A stretch of 44,050 nucleotides of DNA from a virus. The stretch spans positions 1-44,050 of IMG/VR virus record IMGVR_UViG_3300047322_000673; one strand, 5' to 3'. Both the position numbers and the translations under genes were made by a program. Shown piece after piece: positions 1 through 7,097 of the stretch; within the stretch, counting starts at the first letter, position 1; each line of letters starts with the position of its first letter. The notes under the pieces are model-generated. The model had not been told where the DNA came from. It searched no databases and saw only the letters and a program-made list of their open reading frames with translations.

Positions 1-127
1 TCGGGCTCGCTGACGGCCACACGGTCGGCTGCCGGCGCCGGGGGTGCCCGCCGCAGACGCGGCTTCTCGGGCTCCGGGGTGGCGTCGGCGACGAGTGCCG
101 GCTCGCGTGCGTCGGCGGTCGCCTCGG
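1..127. repeat. 127-bp terminal overlap, left copy
   Basis: These bases are identical to 43924-44050. The repeat lies inside the capsid reading frame, and joining the two ends through it gives one uninterrupted frame of 594 codons including the stop. An odd length of 127 matches a common maximum assembler k-mer. The simplest reading is a circular assembly (permuted or circularised genome) of 43,923 bp, not a biological terminal repeat. Confidence 0.95.
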
Positions 128-500
128 CCTCGGCCTCGGCGTCGTCGTCAGTCGCGGCCTCTTCCTCGGTCGCGGCCTCTTCCTCGGCCTCTTCCTCGTC
201 GGCCTCGGCCTCGGCCTTGACTTCCGGCTCTTCGACCGATGCGGCGATTTCGTCGATGCGGCTCTCGAACGACTCGGCCGCGTCCACGCGGGCCTGCGTC
301 TCGGCCTTCAGCGCCTTGATCGCCTCCGCGCCGGCCTCGTACTGCTCGATGATCTGGTCGGCGGTGAGGTCGCCGAGGTACTCGGCGTCCTTGTCCTTGA
401 TCTTCTGGTGCCCGACCATTGCCTCGTCGAGCAAAGCTGCGAGCTCGTCGTCGGACAGCGTAGTGATGTCCTTCGGGAGCGTCGGGAATAGCCCATCCAT
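1..500 (-). CDS. Major capsid protein, N-terminal scaffold-like part (continues at 43923)
   Basis: The ATG at 500 follows a good ribosome site (AGGAG five bases upstream). The frame runs off base 1 and continues on the other side of the circle to the stop at 42642, giving 593 residues. This N-terminal part (about residues 1-165) is predicted helical and acidic: roughly residues 15-90 look like a coiled coil, followed by a very acidic Glu/Ala/Asp linker and a Pro/Arg stretch. In HK97-type phages without a separate scaffold gene, the capsid protein carries such a delta domain, which the prohead protease removes; the protease is two genes upstream. No separate scaffold gene was found. An exact 18-bp tandem duplication (151-168 and 169-186) lengthens the acidic linker in frame. 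Confidence 0.85.
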   Translation of the reverse strand, partial: MDGLFPTLPKDITTLSDDELAALLDEAMVGHQKIKDKDAEYLGDLTADQIIEQYEAGAEAIKALKAETQARVDAAESFESRIDEIAASVEEPEVKAEAEADEEEAEEEAATEEEAATDDDAEAEAEATADAREPALVADATPEPEKPRLRRAPPAPAADRVAVSEP

Positions 501-592
501 GTGAACTCCTGTCGTCGCGTTATGTAACGCGCCGTTTCTCTATGGATCGGGCTGACGCCGGTTGGCCGCTAAGGACCGTTTGCGCTGCGTGC

Positions 593-603
593 CTTATACC
601 ACA
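593..603 (-). promoter_or_regulatory. Possible extended -10 promoter for the capsid gene
   Basis: On the minus strand the 117-base gap between the glycosyltransferase stop (618) and the capsid ATG (500) contains TGGTATAAG, an extended -10 match. No convincing -35 lies 17 bases upstream. This is the only sizeable gap in this part of the operon, and the capsid is the protein needed in largest amount, so a booster promoter makes sense. A near-palindrome at 518-529 lies between it and the ribosome site. Confidence 0.35.
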
Positions 604-617
604 GTCGGCCGGACGGA

Positions 618-1274
618 CTACGCTTTTGACCAGTCGTAGGCGCCGGCGTCCTCGGCCAAGTGCGCGGCCGTGCGCGGAACCGCCTTGCTGTGAGCTGACC
701 GCTTCCCGATGGTCGAGTCCACTTCGTCGGGGTGCTCGATGATCGAGGGAACGCAGGCGTAGACAGCCTGCCGAGTGACCATCTTCCACCGGCCCCCAAC
801 GGCGTCATCCGAGCGAGGTTCGCCCCTAACGCCCGGTAGTTGTGACCCTCCCTGTGTCCATTCGAGGAACTCTTCGGCCTTCGCTCGCGGCCAGAGGACG
901 GCGACGACGGGAAGGAACGACCGAAGCGCCAGCCTGACGTAGCGGCGGTCGTCGGTGAGGGCGCGGCGGGCCTCCATCGAGGCGTCCCGAGGGAGCCGGC
1001 CGAGGAAGAGGCACACGGGGGCGTTCGGGTGGGCCTGCGCGATCTGCTTGACGGCCTTCGCGAAGTGCGGGGCGGGAACCGTATCGTCCTGCACGATTAG
1101 CAAGTGCGTCACAGCATGTGGAATGTCGGCGAGGCACTTCTGGTAGCCGCCCCACGGCGACGGCGGCACGGACTCGTGCGTGACGACCTCGATCTTCAGC
1201 GGTCGCAGGCCGCGCTTCAGCGCAGGGAGCAGCTCGGCCCGCGACGGGTGGTGCTGGATGCGAGCGAGGATCAA
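618..1274 (-). CDS. Glycosyltransferase-like protein next to the capsid gene
   Basis: About 218 residues. The TTG at 1274 overlaps the upstream stop as TTGA, the coupling seen throughout this operon. The middle has a hydrophobic strand ending in an acidic pair (LLIVQDD), the usual look of the metal/nucleotide-sugar site of GT-A fold glycosyltransferases, followed by a conserved-looking WP and a C-terminal HPDEVDSTIG segment. No membrane segment or signal peptide is visible, so it should act in the cytoplasm. It lies between the 28-residue membrane peptide and the capsid gene, away from the main glycan cassette, so the capsid is an attractive acceptor; that is inference from position. It could instead be a degenerate sugar transferase of unknown specificity. 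Confidence 0.6.
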   Translation of the reverse strand: MILARIQHHPSRAELLPALKRGLRPLKIEVVTHESVPPSPWGGYQKCLADIPHAVTHLLIVQDDTVPAPHFAKAVKQIAQAHPNAPVCLFLGRLPRDASMEARRALTDDRRYVRLALRSFLPVVAVLWPRAKAEEFLEWTQGGSQLPGVRGEPRSDDAVGGRWKMVTRQAVYACVPSIIEHPDEVDSTIGKRSAHSKAVPRTAAHLAEDAGAYDWSKA

Positions 1275-1357
1275 CCCCAAACGTGCGCCATGTAGACGCA
1301 TTGGGCGAGCAGGATCAGCGCGAGCAGAACCTCGGCCAGTCCGATCTTGAACGTCAT
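1271..1357 (-). CDS. 28-residue single-span membrane peptide
   Basis: ATG at 1357 overlaps the protease stop (TGATG), and its own TGA overlaps the next start (TTGA). The peptide is almost entirely one hydrophobic helix (about residues 6-24, rich in Leu/Ala/Val), with a Lys near the start and a Trp near the end. It could anchor or regulate a membrane-associated step. The function is unknown; the main support is perfect coupling to both neighbours. Confidence 0.5.
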   Translation of the reverse strand: MTFKIGLAEVLLALILLAQCVYMAHVWG

Positions 1358-2253
1358 CAGTCCCCCCCTCCGCAGCCGAGCGCCTTGCCGCGCTTGGCGA
1401 TGTGGGCCTCGACAGCAGCGCGCTTTCCCGGCGACGTGCGTCCGATGGCCTGCCGTGCGTTCGACCAGTCGGAGCAGTTGCGGATCGGGTAGCTGCCGTC
1501 CGACATCGCGGCGCCCGTGCCGGCGAGCCGCTGCCGTTCCTTCGCTGAGAACGTCGCCGCGACCATCGCGTCGTAGTCGCCCTCTTCCTCGATGCCGGCC
1601 GCGATCAGATCGCGCCGACGAATGAAGCTGCGGTCCGTGACCGGCGTTTCCATCTCTTCCCCTTCGTCCGAGAAGCCCTGAAGGATCAGGGCGTCGATTT
1701 CTCCCGAGTCGGCGGCGGCGACCATCGCCGGAATCCCGTAGCCGGGAACCGGGACGGCGAGCGCGCCGACGAGCTCGAGGTTGTGGTTCAGATTGCGCCA
1801 GTCGCCGGACGGCAAGTTGGCGCGGAGGTCGCGGAGCTGCTCCGGGCTGATGTCGCTTCTGACGGCCCCGGAAAGAAAGATGCCGTGCTTTCCGTCTCGC
1901 GCTCGGACGAAGGCGCCGACGGAGCCCGTCTTGTCGTAGTGCGTCGAGGCCGCTTGCAGCGTCGCGCGGAGGTCGGCGTGACGCGCCTGCGAGCCGACGA
2001 CGACCTTGCCGACCGGGATCGCGGAGCCGTCCTCGAGCTCGAGCTGGCCGAGATGGAACATGCGGTAGGACGTGTTCGAGCGCGGCGGCTTCACGCAGGA
2101 GCTATCCCTGCCGTTCACCATGCCGGCGTGACAGCCGTTCCAGGGGGCGAGATGGCCGTGGATGCGTCCGTCGGCCTCGACGGTCAGCGGCTCGGCGAAG
2201 TCCGGCTCGGGCTGGTCGAACCAGTCGGCCGGCGGCTTGAGCGGAGCGGTCAC
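1357..2253 (-). CDS. Capsid maturation (prohead) protease
   Basis: 298 residues; GTG at 2253 overlaps the portal stop as GTGA. Near residues 25-45 is the pattern GRIHGHLAPWNGCHAG, typical of actinophage prohead proteases, followed by a histidine in an STHYDKTG context near residue 105 and a hydrophobic ILQGF strand near 200. The C-terminus (after about residue 215) is a separate basic, Cys-containing region. It should cleave the scaffold-like domain of the capsid protein and itself during head maturation. The order portal-protease-capsid is the classic head gene order. The catalytic residues are assigned by resemblance only. Confidence 0.8.
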   Translation of the reverse strand: MTAPLKPPADWFDQPEPDFAEPLTVEADGRIHGHLAPWNGCHAGMVNGRDSSCVKPPRSNTSYRMFHLGQLELEDGSAIPVGKVVVGSQARHADLRATLQAASTHYDKTGSVGAFVRARDGKHGIFLSGAVRSDISPEQLRDLRANLPSGDWRNLNHNLELVGALAVPVPGYGIPAMVAAADSGEIDALILQGFSDEGEEMETPVTDRSFIRRRDLIAAGIEEEGDYDAMVAATFSAKERQRLAGTGAAMSDGSYPIRNCSDWSNARQAIGRTSPGKRAAVEAHIAKRGKALGCGGGD

Positions 2254-4061
2254 AGTTGGGCCAGCTCTCCCATATCGAGGGCGTGCTCGACGTGGCTCGC
2301 GAAGCCGGGGGGAAGGTCGGGCGTGTTCGGGTCGAACAGCGTCCGGGCCGCATACGCCTCGAGCAGCTCGCAGAGGACGGTCGTGTTCGACGCCGGGACG
2401 CCCCACTCTTCGAGGGTCGCGCGGAAGTCGTCGGTGCCGCCGTGGACGAGCTGGATCGGGTCGCGCTTCGCCATCTTCTCAAGCTGATCCGCGATCCCCT
2501 GCATCCCGAGGACAGAGGCGACGATGGCGTTCGGGACGCCGTTGATCGAGTCCTGACACTCGGAGCAGCGATGCTCCTGCGTCGCGGTGCGGAGACGGGC
2601 GCCGGCCTTCGACCGACACTGACGCAGGGCCATGTGCGCGGCACCGTTGATCGACGCGATGCGCGCTTCCTGCCGGGAGACGACTCGCCCATTCGTGGGC
2701 GCTGGCGGCGTTCCCGGCTGAGCCTGATGCACTCCTGGCGGCGCGGTCGGGCCTGCCACCGGGGGCGCCTGCTTCTCGAGCCCTGCGACCACCGGGTCGC
2801 GTGTCTTGAGCCCGAACACGAAGTCTTTTTCCTCGGTCGAGGGGGCCATATCTTCGGGGATGCCCTTCAGCTTGCGGTAGCCCGTGAACGAGATGGCCGC
2901 GCGATCCATCGCCTCGTCAGCGACGGCCGTCTGATCCGGCGACACGACGACTTGCGAATCGTCGTAGCCGATGTAGATGTCCTCGTAATCCTCGTTCTCT
3001 TCCTTCAGCGCCGGCCGAAGGTAGGCGTCGTTCATATCCATCGCGAACTGGTCGGCGAGCGGCTTCCCGTGCGTCTGCCACATATCGAACTTCACTTGCT
3101 GGCCCGTCCAGTGGTTCGCGTCCGACAGTCCCTTCAGGGCTTCCGGCGGGAGGTCGAGGCCGAGGGCGAGGCGGTCGATGGCCTCGAGCCGTAGGTCCTT
3201 CTCCATGTAGTCGGTCGCCGTGTTGTGCAGCTCGATCCAGCGCACCCGGTCGATGTAGTCGTAGCCGCCCTCCATGTAGAGCGGCGTCTGCGCGGAGGCT
3301 GAGCCGGGGTCCTGAATCTGCGCCGTGATGTGCTCGACCAGCTTCTGCGTGAATACGTTGAGCTCGGGGTCCTCGTCGAGCCCGTCCTCCGGGGGAGCAG
3401 GGGCAATCTCTGACGGGACGACGATGATCCCCTTCAGCACGCGCGAGACGGCGGTCGAACGCACGGCGGCGGTGAGCAGGATGAGCTCTTCGGCGATGTC
3501 GAGGACGGCGCGCAAAGGCGAGTCGGCGCGGTCTGACCACATCGGGTGCGGCGTCCACATTCGGTAGCCGACGCCGACCTCGGTCGTCAGCCCGCCGAAC
3601 GAGTCGCGGCGCGTGCATTTTCCGGTCTGATCGTCGATCCTGACTTCGCCGCGCCAGAGGAACCGCCACCGCTCGCCCGAGTAGTCCTGGTCGTTCAGAT
3701 CGGTGCCGAGCAGAACACCCTCGCCGGTGACGAACATGAGTCGGCCGTAGTCGTACTGGATGCGCTTGCGCCCGCCGCCGGGGTCCTGAATCCGGTTGAG
3801 CAACTCCACGGCGGGGCCGTCCTTGATCTGCTCGAGTTTCCCTTCGGCGTTCAGCTTGGCCGGCCAAAAATCGACACGGCTCAGCATCCTGGCGTAGAAC
3901 TGGGAGCAGAAGCGAATCTCGCCCACGTTGTCGTAGAAGCCGAGCGCCCGGTACTGCCACAGCTCTTCCTGGCGCTTCTGGTACTGCGCGTTGTCAGGCG
4001 TCAGCTTCGCCGCTGAAGCGACGAGCGATGGGCGCGGTGCGCGCCGCCTTCTCAGTTGCAC
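2250..4061 (-). CDS. Portal protein
   Basis: 603 residues from a GTG at 4061. It forms the dodecameric ring at the head vertex through which DNA is packaged and ejected. Supporting features are its size, position between terminase and protease, a WQYRALGFYDNVGEIRF N-terminal segment typical of actinophage portals, and a central region with a GLDLPPEALKGLSDANHWT-like stretch that is common in portal cores. After a Pro-rich linker (about residues 425-455) comes a C-terminal extension with a CRSKAGARLR...CSEC cysteine cluster, which could be a small metal-binding or clip/barrel domain. The stop is coupled to the protease start. Confidence 0.88.
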   Translation of the reverse strand: MQLRRRRAPRPSLVASAAKLTPDNAQYQKRQEELWQYRALGFYDNVGEIRFCSQFYARMLSRVDFWPAKLNAEGKLEQIKDGPAVELLNRIQDPGGGRKRIQYDYGRLMFVTGEGVLLGTDLNDQDYSGERWRFLWRGEVRIDDQTGKCTRRDSFGGLTTEVGVGYRMWTPHPMWSDRADSPLRAVLDIAEELILLTAAVRSTAVSRVLKGIIVVPSEIAPAPPEDGLDEDPELNVFTQKLVEHITAQIQDPGSASAQTPLYMEGGYDYIDRVRWIELHNTATDYMEKDLRLEAIDRLALGLDLPPEALKGLSDANHWTGQQVKFDMWQTHGKPLADQFAMDMNDAYLRPALKEENEDYEDIYIGYDDSQVVVSPDQTAVADEAMDRAAISFTGYRKLKGIPEDMAPSTEEKDFVFGLKTRDPVVAGLEKQAPPVAGPTAPPGVHQAQPGTPPAPTNGRVVSRQEARIASINGAAHMALRQCRSKAGARLRTATQEHRCSECQDSINGVPNAIVASVLGMQGIADQLEKMAKRDPIQLVHGGTDDFRATLEEWGVPASNTTVLCELLEAYAARTLFDPNTPDLPPGFASHVEHALDMGELAQL

Positions 4062-4067
4062 GGTTGC

Positions 4068-4124
4068 CTACTTCGCCGGTTCAGCGGGAGCCGGCCGAGG
4101 CTTCTTCTTGCATCCACAGCCCAC
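4068..4124 (-). CDS. 18-residue Cys/Lys/Pro peptide
   Basis: A GTG at 4124 opens an 18-residue peptide (MGCGCKKKPRPAPAEPAK) ending seven bases before the portal GTG. Tiny peptides with a CGC-KKK start seem frequent just upstream of portal genes in actinophages; that is a recollection, not a search. The frame continues upstream in the same phase as the DUF1360-like gene after its stop, so a longer version by readthrough or an unusual start is possible. Function unknown. Confidence 0.35.
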   Translation of the reverse strand: MGCGCKKKPRPAPAEPAK

Positions 4125-4157
4125 GGCCGGGATTGTAGGGGTGAACGTCGGACGACG

Positions 4158-4442
4158 CTAGTCGGTCAGACGCTCGACGAGCGGCAGAAGCGCCGTGACC
4201 GCGATGGCGCTCGCGGCGATGATCGCGCCGTGCGGCCAGAGCTGGAAGGCGCCCCACCACATGAGCGCGATCCAGAACCCGGAGCAGTACGGGCACTCCA
4301 CGAACTCCGTGATCTTCACGCCCTGCCGCTCCACGATGACCTTGCGTGGCCGGTTCGCGATGTCGTCGCGGGAGACGAGCACCCATGTTCGCCACGCGGC
4401 CAGGGAGAGCAGGACGACCTCGTACCAGCTAGGGATCGTCAT
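4158..4442 (-). CDS. DUF1360-like small membrane protein
   Basis: 94 residues. The ATG at 4442 overlaps the stop of the Lys-rich upstream frame (ATGA). Two or three hydrophobic segments are visible: an N-terminal one around YEVVLLSLAAWRTWVLV, then a central CPYCSGFWIALMWW motif and a C-terminal Ala/Ile/Val helix. The CxYCxGFW pattern is the hallmark I associate with DUF1360 membrane proteins, found in many actinophages and Firmicutes; their function is unknown. It sits between the glycan cassette and the portal. Confidence 0.65.
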   Translation of the reverse strand: MTIPSWYEVVLLSLAAWRTWVLVSRDDIANRPRKVIVERQGVKITEFVECPYCSGFWIALMWWGAFQLWPHGAIIAASAIAVTALLPLVERLTD

Positions 4443-4579
4443 TTCTTCTTCTTGGGCCGAGGCGGAGCGAACCCCACGGGACGTTTCTTCTTCTTGCGAC
4501 CGACGTTTTCGCTGACGGCAAAGGCCGATCCCGTGCCGAGTTTCGCGGCCCACTCTAGGTCAGGAAGATGCGTGGAAAT
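4439..4579 (-). CDS. Possible 46-residue Lys-rich peptide, start unclear
   Basis: An open frame ends with RPKKKK and a TGA that overlaps the next ATG as ATGA, the operon's usual coupling. It contains a second basic run (GRKKKKRP) and looks like translated sequence. Its frame is closed upstream by a stop shortly before 4579, and no ATG, GTG or TTG is available; the only near-cognate start is ATT at 4579. The start may be non-canonical, or the peptide may be made by frameshift from the upstream glycosyltransferase. Confidence 0.3.
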   Translation of the reverse strand: MSTHLPDLEWAAKLGTGSAFAVSENVGRKKKKRPVGFAPPRPKKKK

Positions 4580-5321
4580 ACGTCACCACTCCGTCCGTGA
4601 GGCTCAGGCCCGGAGGCCATTTCCGTTCGCTGATCTGGACCTTCTCGTCCGGCCACATGATCGAGTCCAAGTGCCGCCGGTTGTGGAACTTGCCGCCGTC
4701 GGCCTCGACGTACCGCTGGTAGCGCGTGGCGCGCTCGGCTTCGTTCGCCCACCCGAAGTGCAGAACCTCCGTGCCGGTCGGCCTCGGTCGGCGCATCCCT
4801 CGGATCGCCATTGGCTCGCGACCGCACGCGAGGGCGCGATCCTGAATCCGCCACAGAGAGGGGTCGGGGTCCTTCACCGTGTAGAGGATCGGGACGGGAT
4901 GCTCGCGCCAGCCGCCGTCCTGCCGGATGCCGAGATGCTTCCCGTCCATCGTCCAGACCTCTTGCATGATGAGTTGGCCGAGCGGGAGCGGCAGCTCGCA
5001 GAACTGGCGGATCATCTGGCCCTTCGCGACGAACTCGTCGGCGTCGATGGCGAGGACGTGCGTCGGCGTCTGCTCCATCGTGAAGTCCAAGAGCGCCTGA
5101 CGGCGGCGTCCCTCGTGGGCGGCGAAGAATCCGTCCTCCGCGTCGATGTGCTTCACGACCATCCGGTCGTCGGCGTTGTCGTCGAGCCACTCGCCGGTTC
5201 GGTCCGTGGAGCCGTCGTCGAGGACGGCCACGAGGTCGCAGAACTCGCGGAGGCTTCCGATGCACGCTTGGAGGTAGCGGCCGAGCTCGTTCTTCACGAT
5301 CAACGAGGCGACGAGGTTCAC
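4560..5321 (-). CDS. Family 2-type glycosyltransferase
   Basis: 253 residues from the GTG at 5321, which overlaps the upstream stop as GTGA; an upstream GTG at 5333 would add four residues. The GT2 signature is clear: an N-terminal strand LVASLIVKNE, then VLDDGSTDRT (nucleotide binding), then AIDADEF (DxD metal site), with a DFTMEQTP helix between. It should transfer a sugar from an activated nucleotide sugar in the cytoplasm. The C-terminal part contains LHFGW and ERATRYQRYVE, seen in GT2 enzymes related to lipopolysaccharide core glucosyltransferases. It is the last transferase of the cassette before the DUF1360 and portal genes. Confidence 0.85.
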   Translation of the reverse strand: MNLVASLIVKNELGRYLQACIGSLREFCDLVAVLDDGSTDRTGEWLDDNADDRMVVKHIDAEDGFFAAHEGRRRQALLDFTMEQTPTHVLAIDADEFVAKGQMIRQFCELPLPLGQLIMQEVWTMDGKHLGIRQDGGWREHPVPILYTVKDPDPSLWRIQDRALACGREPMAIRGMRRPRPTGTEVLHFGWANEAERATRYQRYVEADGGKFHNRRHLDSIMWPDEKVQISERKWPPGLSLTDGVVTYFHASS

Positions 5322-6013
5322 TTCGGCCACCACTCCCAGTAGTCAGCGCGCTCGTGGTACTTCCCCCACGGCCTCGCCCACTCCTTCTCGATGTACCGCT
5401 GCGCCAGCTCGTCCCACGGATCGAACGGCACGCGGTCGAGCGACACGACGGGGAGGTCAGGGTTGATCCACCCTCGGACGGGGTTGTATTCGTGCTGCCA
5501 TTCCGTGAACCCGTACCGGCCCGTGGCTTCGACCATGCGCGTCCGACGCCGGAACGCATCGACCTTCAACAGTCCGACGCCGCCCATGTGCGACCCCGGC
5601 TCGAAGCGGTAGATGCCGTCCCACTCGGGCGTGACCGGCAACCCTCGGCCAGCCTCCATGCCGAGCAGCTCGACGGTCGGGTCGCCCTCGATCACTTCGA
5701 GCATCGCCTCGAGCCAGCCGGGGGGGACCACGATGTCGTTGTCGATCTTCGCGAACCAGTCGGCCTCGGAGCGGGAGACGTAGAGGTTCATCACCGCCGG
5801 CGGGGAGTGGCGCTCGTTCTGCCAGAACTCGCACTCGACGGGCGCGTGGAGGGACATATGCGAGAGGAACTTCTCGGTGCCGTCCTGCGAGTTGTCGTCG
5901 TAGATGATGAGTTTCGAGACGCGATCCCAGTCGGTGTTCTGTAGGAGCATCTCGAAGCTGAACTCGGTGAACTCCAAGCGGTTCCAGGCGACGTAGAGAA
6001 TGTCTAGCGACAC
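5318..6013 (-). CDS. GT-A fold glycosyltransferase
   Basis: 231 residues; GTG at 6013 overlaps the upstream stop by 10 bases. Motifs in order: LDILYVAWNR at the N-terminus, LIIYDDNSQDGT (about residues 36-48, nucleotide site) and AKIDNDIVVPPGW (about 92-104, with DND as the DxD metal site), followed by a GGVGLLK segment. This is a GT2 family layout. No membrane segments are seen. It is coupled both ways, so the cassette is probably translated as a set. Donor and acceptor are unknown. Confidence 0.82.
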   Translation of the reverse strand: MSLDILYVAWNRLEFTEFSFEMLLQNTDWDRVSKLIIYDDNSQDGTEKFLSHMSLHAPVECEFWQNERHSPPAVMNLYVSRSEADWFAKIDNDIVVPPGWLEAMLEVIEGDPTVELLGMEAGRGLPVTPEWDGIYRFEPGSHMGGVGLLKVDAFRRRTRMVEATGRYGFTEWQHEYNPVRGWINPDLPVVSLDRVPFDPWDELAQRYIEKEWARPWGKYHERADYWEWWPK

Positions 6014-6606
6014 TTCGCCACCAGCTTTCGCATCTCGGCTCGCTCAGGAACATGCTCGGGCTGCTTCCACATTCGGTCGGGGGCTGACGCCCAGGGAAGA
6101 TCGCTGTGAGCCACATCGACAAGGATGCGCTTCGTGAGTGACGTGAACACGATGTCGCACGTTCGCATGAACTCGTCGCGGCGGATTGTGAATCCGTCGG
6201 TCCAGAAGTCGATCCACTCGCCGCCGTAGTCGAACACGGGCGATGTGAAGAACTTGCCGAACGCCCGATTGGGCAGATCGCGGTCGAAGATCGCGCCGAA
6301 GCCGACGAGACAGTGATCGGTGTAGAAGTCGTGGCGGAACCGCTCGGGCATGTTCGCCGTCAGCGCGCCCGGTCGGTAGGCGTTCAGGAGCGTGTCGAAG
6401 CCGGCGGGCTCAAGGACGCAATCGTCGTCCTGCACGTAGATCACGTCGGCGTCGGTGAGCTCGATGGCGGCGTAGCGTCCGTAGACGGCGAGGTCATCCT
6501 GCTTCGAGTTGTCCCACACGACGACTTCCCACTCGTCGGGGATGGAGTCGATGATCTTGGTCAGAGAGACGTTGCCGCGCGTGACGATGCAGGCTGCTAC
6601 ACGCAT
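6004..6606 (-). CDS. Glycosyltransferase-like protein
   Basis: 200 residues, ATG at 6606 overlapping the methyltransferase stop by 10 bases. The N-terminus MRVAACIVTRGNV followed by IIDSIPDEWEVVVWDNSK is the first strand-helix-strand of a GT-A fold, and VIYVQDDDCVLEP supplies the acidic DxD-like cluster at about residues 75-87. The middle carries a GFGAIFDRDLPNRAF stretch. It is short, so the acceptor domain is minimal. Likely a cytoplasmic sugar transferase of the same decorating pathway. Confidence 0.75.
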   Translation of the reverse strand: MRVAACIVTRGNVSLTKIIDSIPDEWEVVVWDNSKQDDLAVYGRYAAIELTDADVIYVQDDDCVLEPAGFDTLLNAYRPGALTANMPERFRHDFYTDHCLVGFGAIFDRDLPNRAFGKFFTSPVFDYGGEWIDFWTDGFTIRRDEFMRTCDIVFTSLTKRILVDVAHSDLPWASAPDRMWKQPEHVPERAEMRKLVAKCR

Positions 6607-7097
6607 GGCAGCGGCTTGTAGAAGATGAACCAGCGCGTGCCTAGCCCTTTTCCGTTACGGGCGCTCCGCGTGCCGACGATGGGCTCGGCCGGGAAATGGG
6701 GGTACACCCGGTCGAGAGCTCCGGCCCATTTGAATACGAGCGTGCCGCCGGGTGCGAGAACTCGCCAGCACTCTTGGAATCCGTTGCGGAGGTCGAACTG
6801 CTCGGTCGCAGGGTCGAGCGCGCCGTACTGCATGGCGGTGTCGCCGCTCGGATTGGGACGCGCGATGTGTGGTGGGTCGAACACGACGAGCTGGAACGCG
6901 CCATCGTCGAACGGCATATCGCGGAAGTCGCCGATGACATCTGGCTCGCACTTCCAGTTGGGGCGGTGGCTGTACGTGCCCGCTGCTGCTTCGCGCTTGT
7001 CCATGTAGAGCGCGAGAGGGTGCGCTTTGTCCCACCACCACATGCGCCCGCCGCAGCACGCATCGAGAATCTGTGCTGTCTCGACAGTTGTGCTCAC
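6597..7097 (-). CDS. Class I SAM-dependent methyltransferase (FDPPH type)
   Basis: 166 residues if the GTG at 7097 (GTGA overlap) is used; an ATG at 7103 adds two. Near the start is ILDACCGGRMWWWDK, the SAM-binding loop of a phage/prophage methyltransferase group, and then DFRDMPFDDGAFQLVVFDPPH, where FDPPH sits at the catalytic position. The C-terminal LAPGGTLVFKWAG and WFIFYKPL strands complete the Rossmann fold. Family members are often labelled DNA methylases without proof. Its place among sugar enzymes suggests that it may methylate a sugar, but DNA remains possible. Confidence 0.82.
   Translation of the reverse strand: MSTTVETAQILDACCGGRMWWWDKAHPLALYMDKREAAAGTYSHRPNWKCEPDVIGDFRDMPFDDGAFQLVVFDPPHIARPNPSGDTAMQYGALDPATEQFDLRNGFQECWRVLAPGGTLVFKWAGALDRVYPHFPAEPIVGTRSARNGKGLGTRWFIFYKPLPCV

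Noticed and set aside
1-127. Terminal direct repeat as a real genome end
   Set aside because: The repeat is exactly 127 bases, a typical assembler k-mer, and cuts through the capsid gene, which becomes whole when the ends are joined.
79-504. Ser/Ala-rich plus-strand frame of 141 codons
   Set aside because: It is the antisense shadow of the acidic scaffold domain of the capsid gene, which has the better start site and context.
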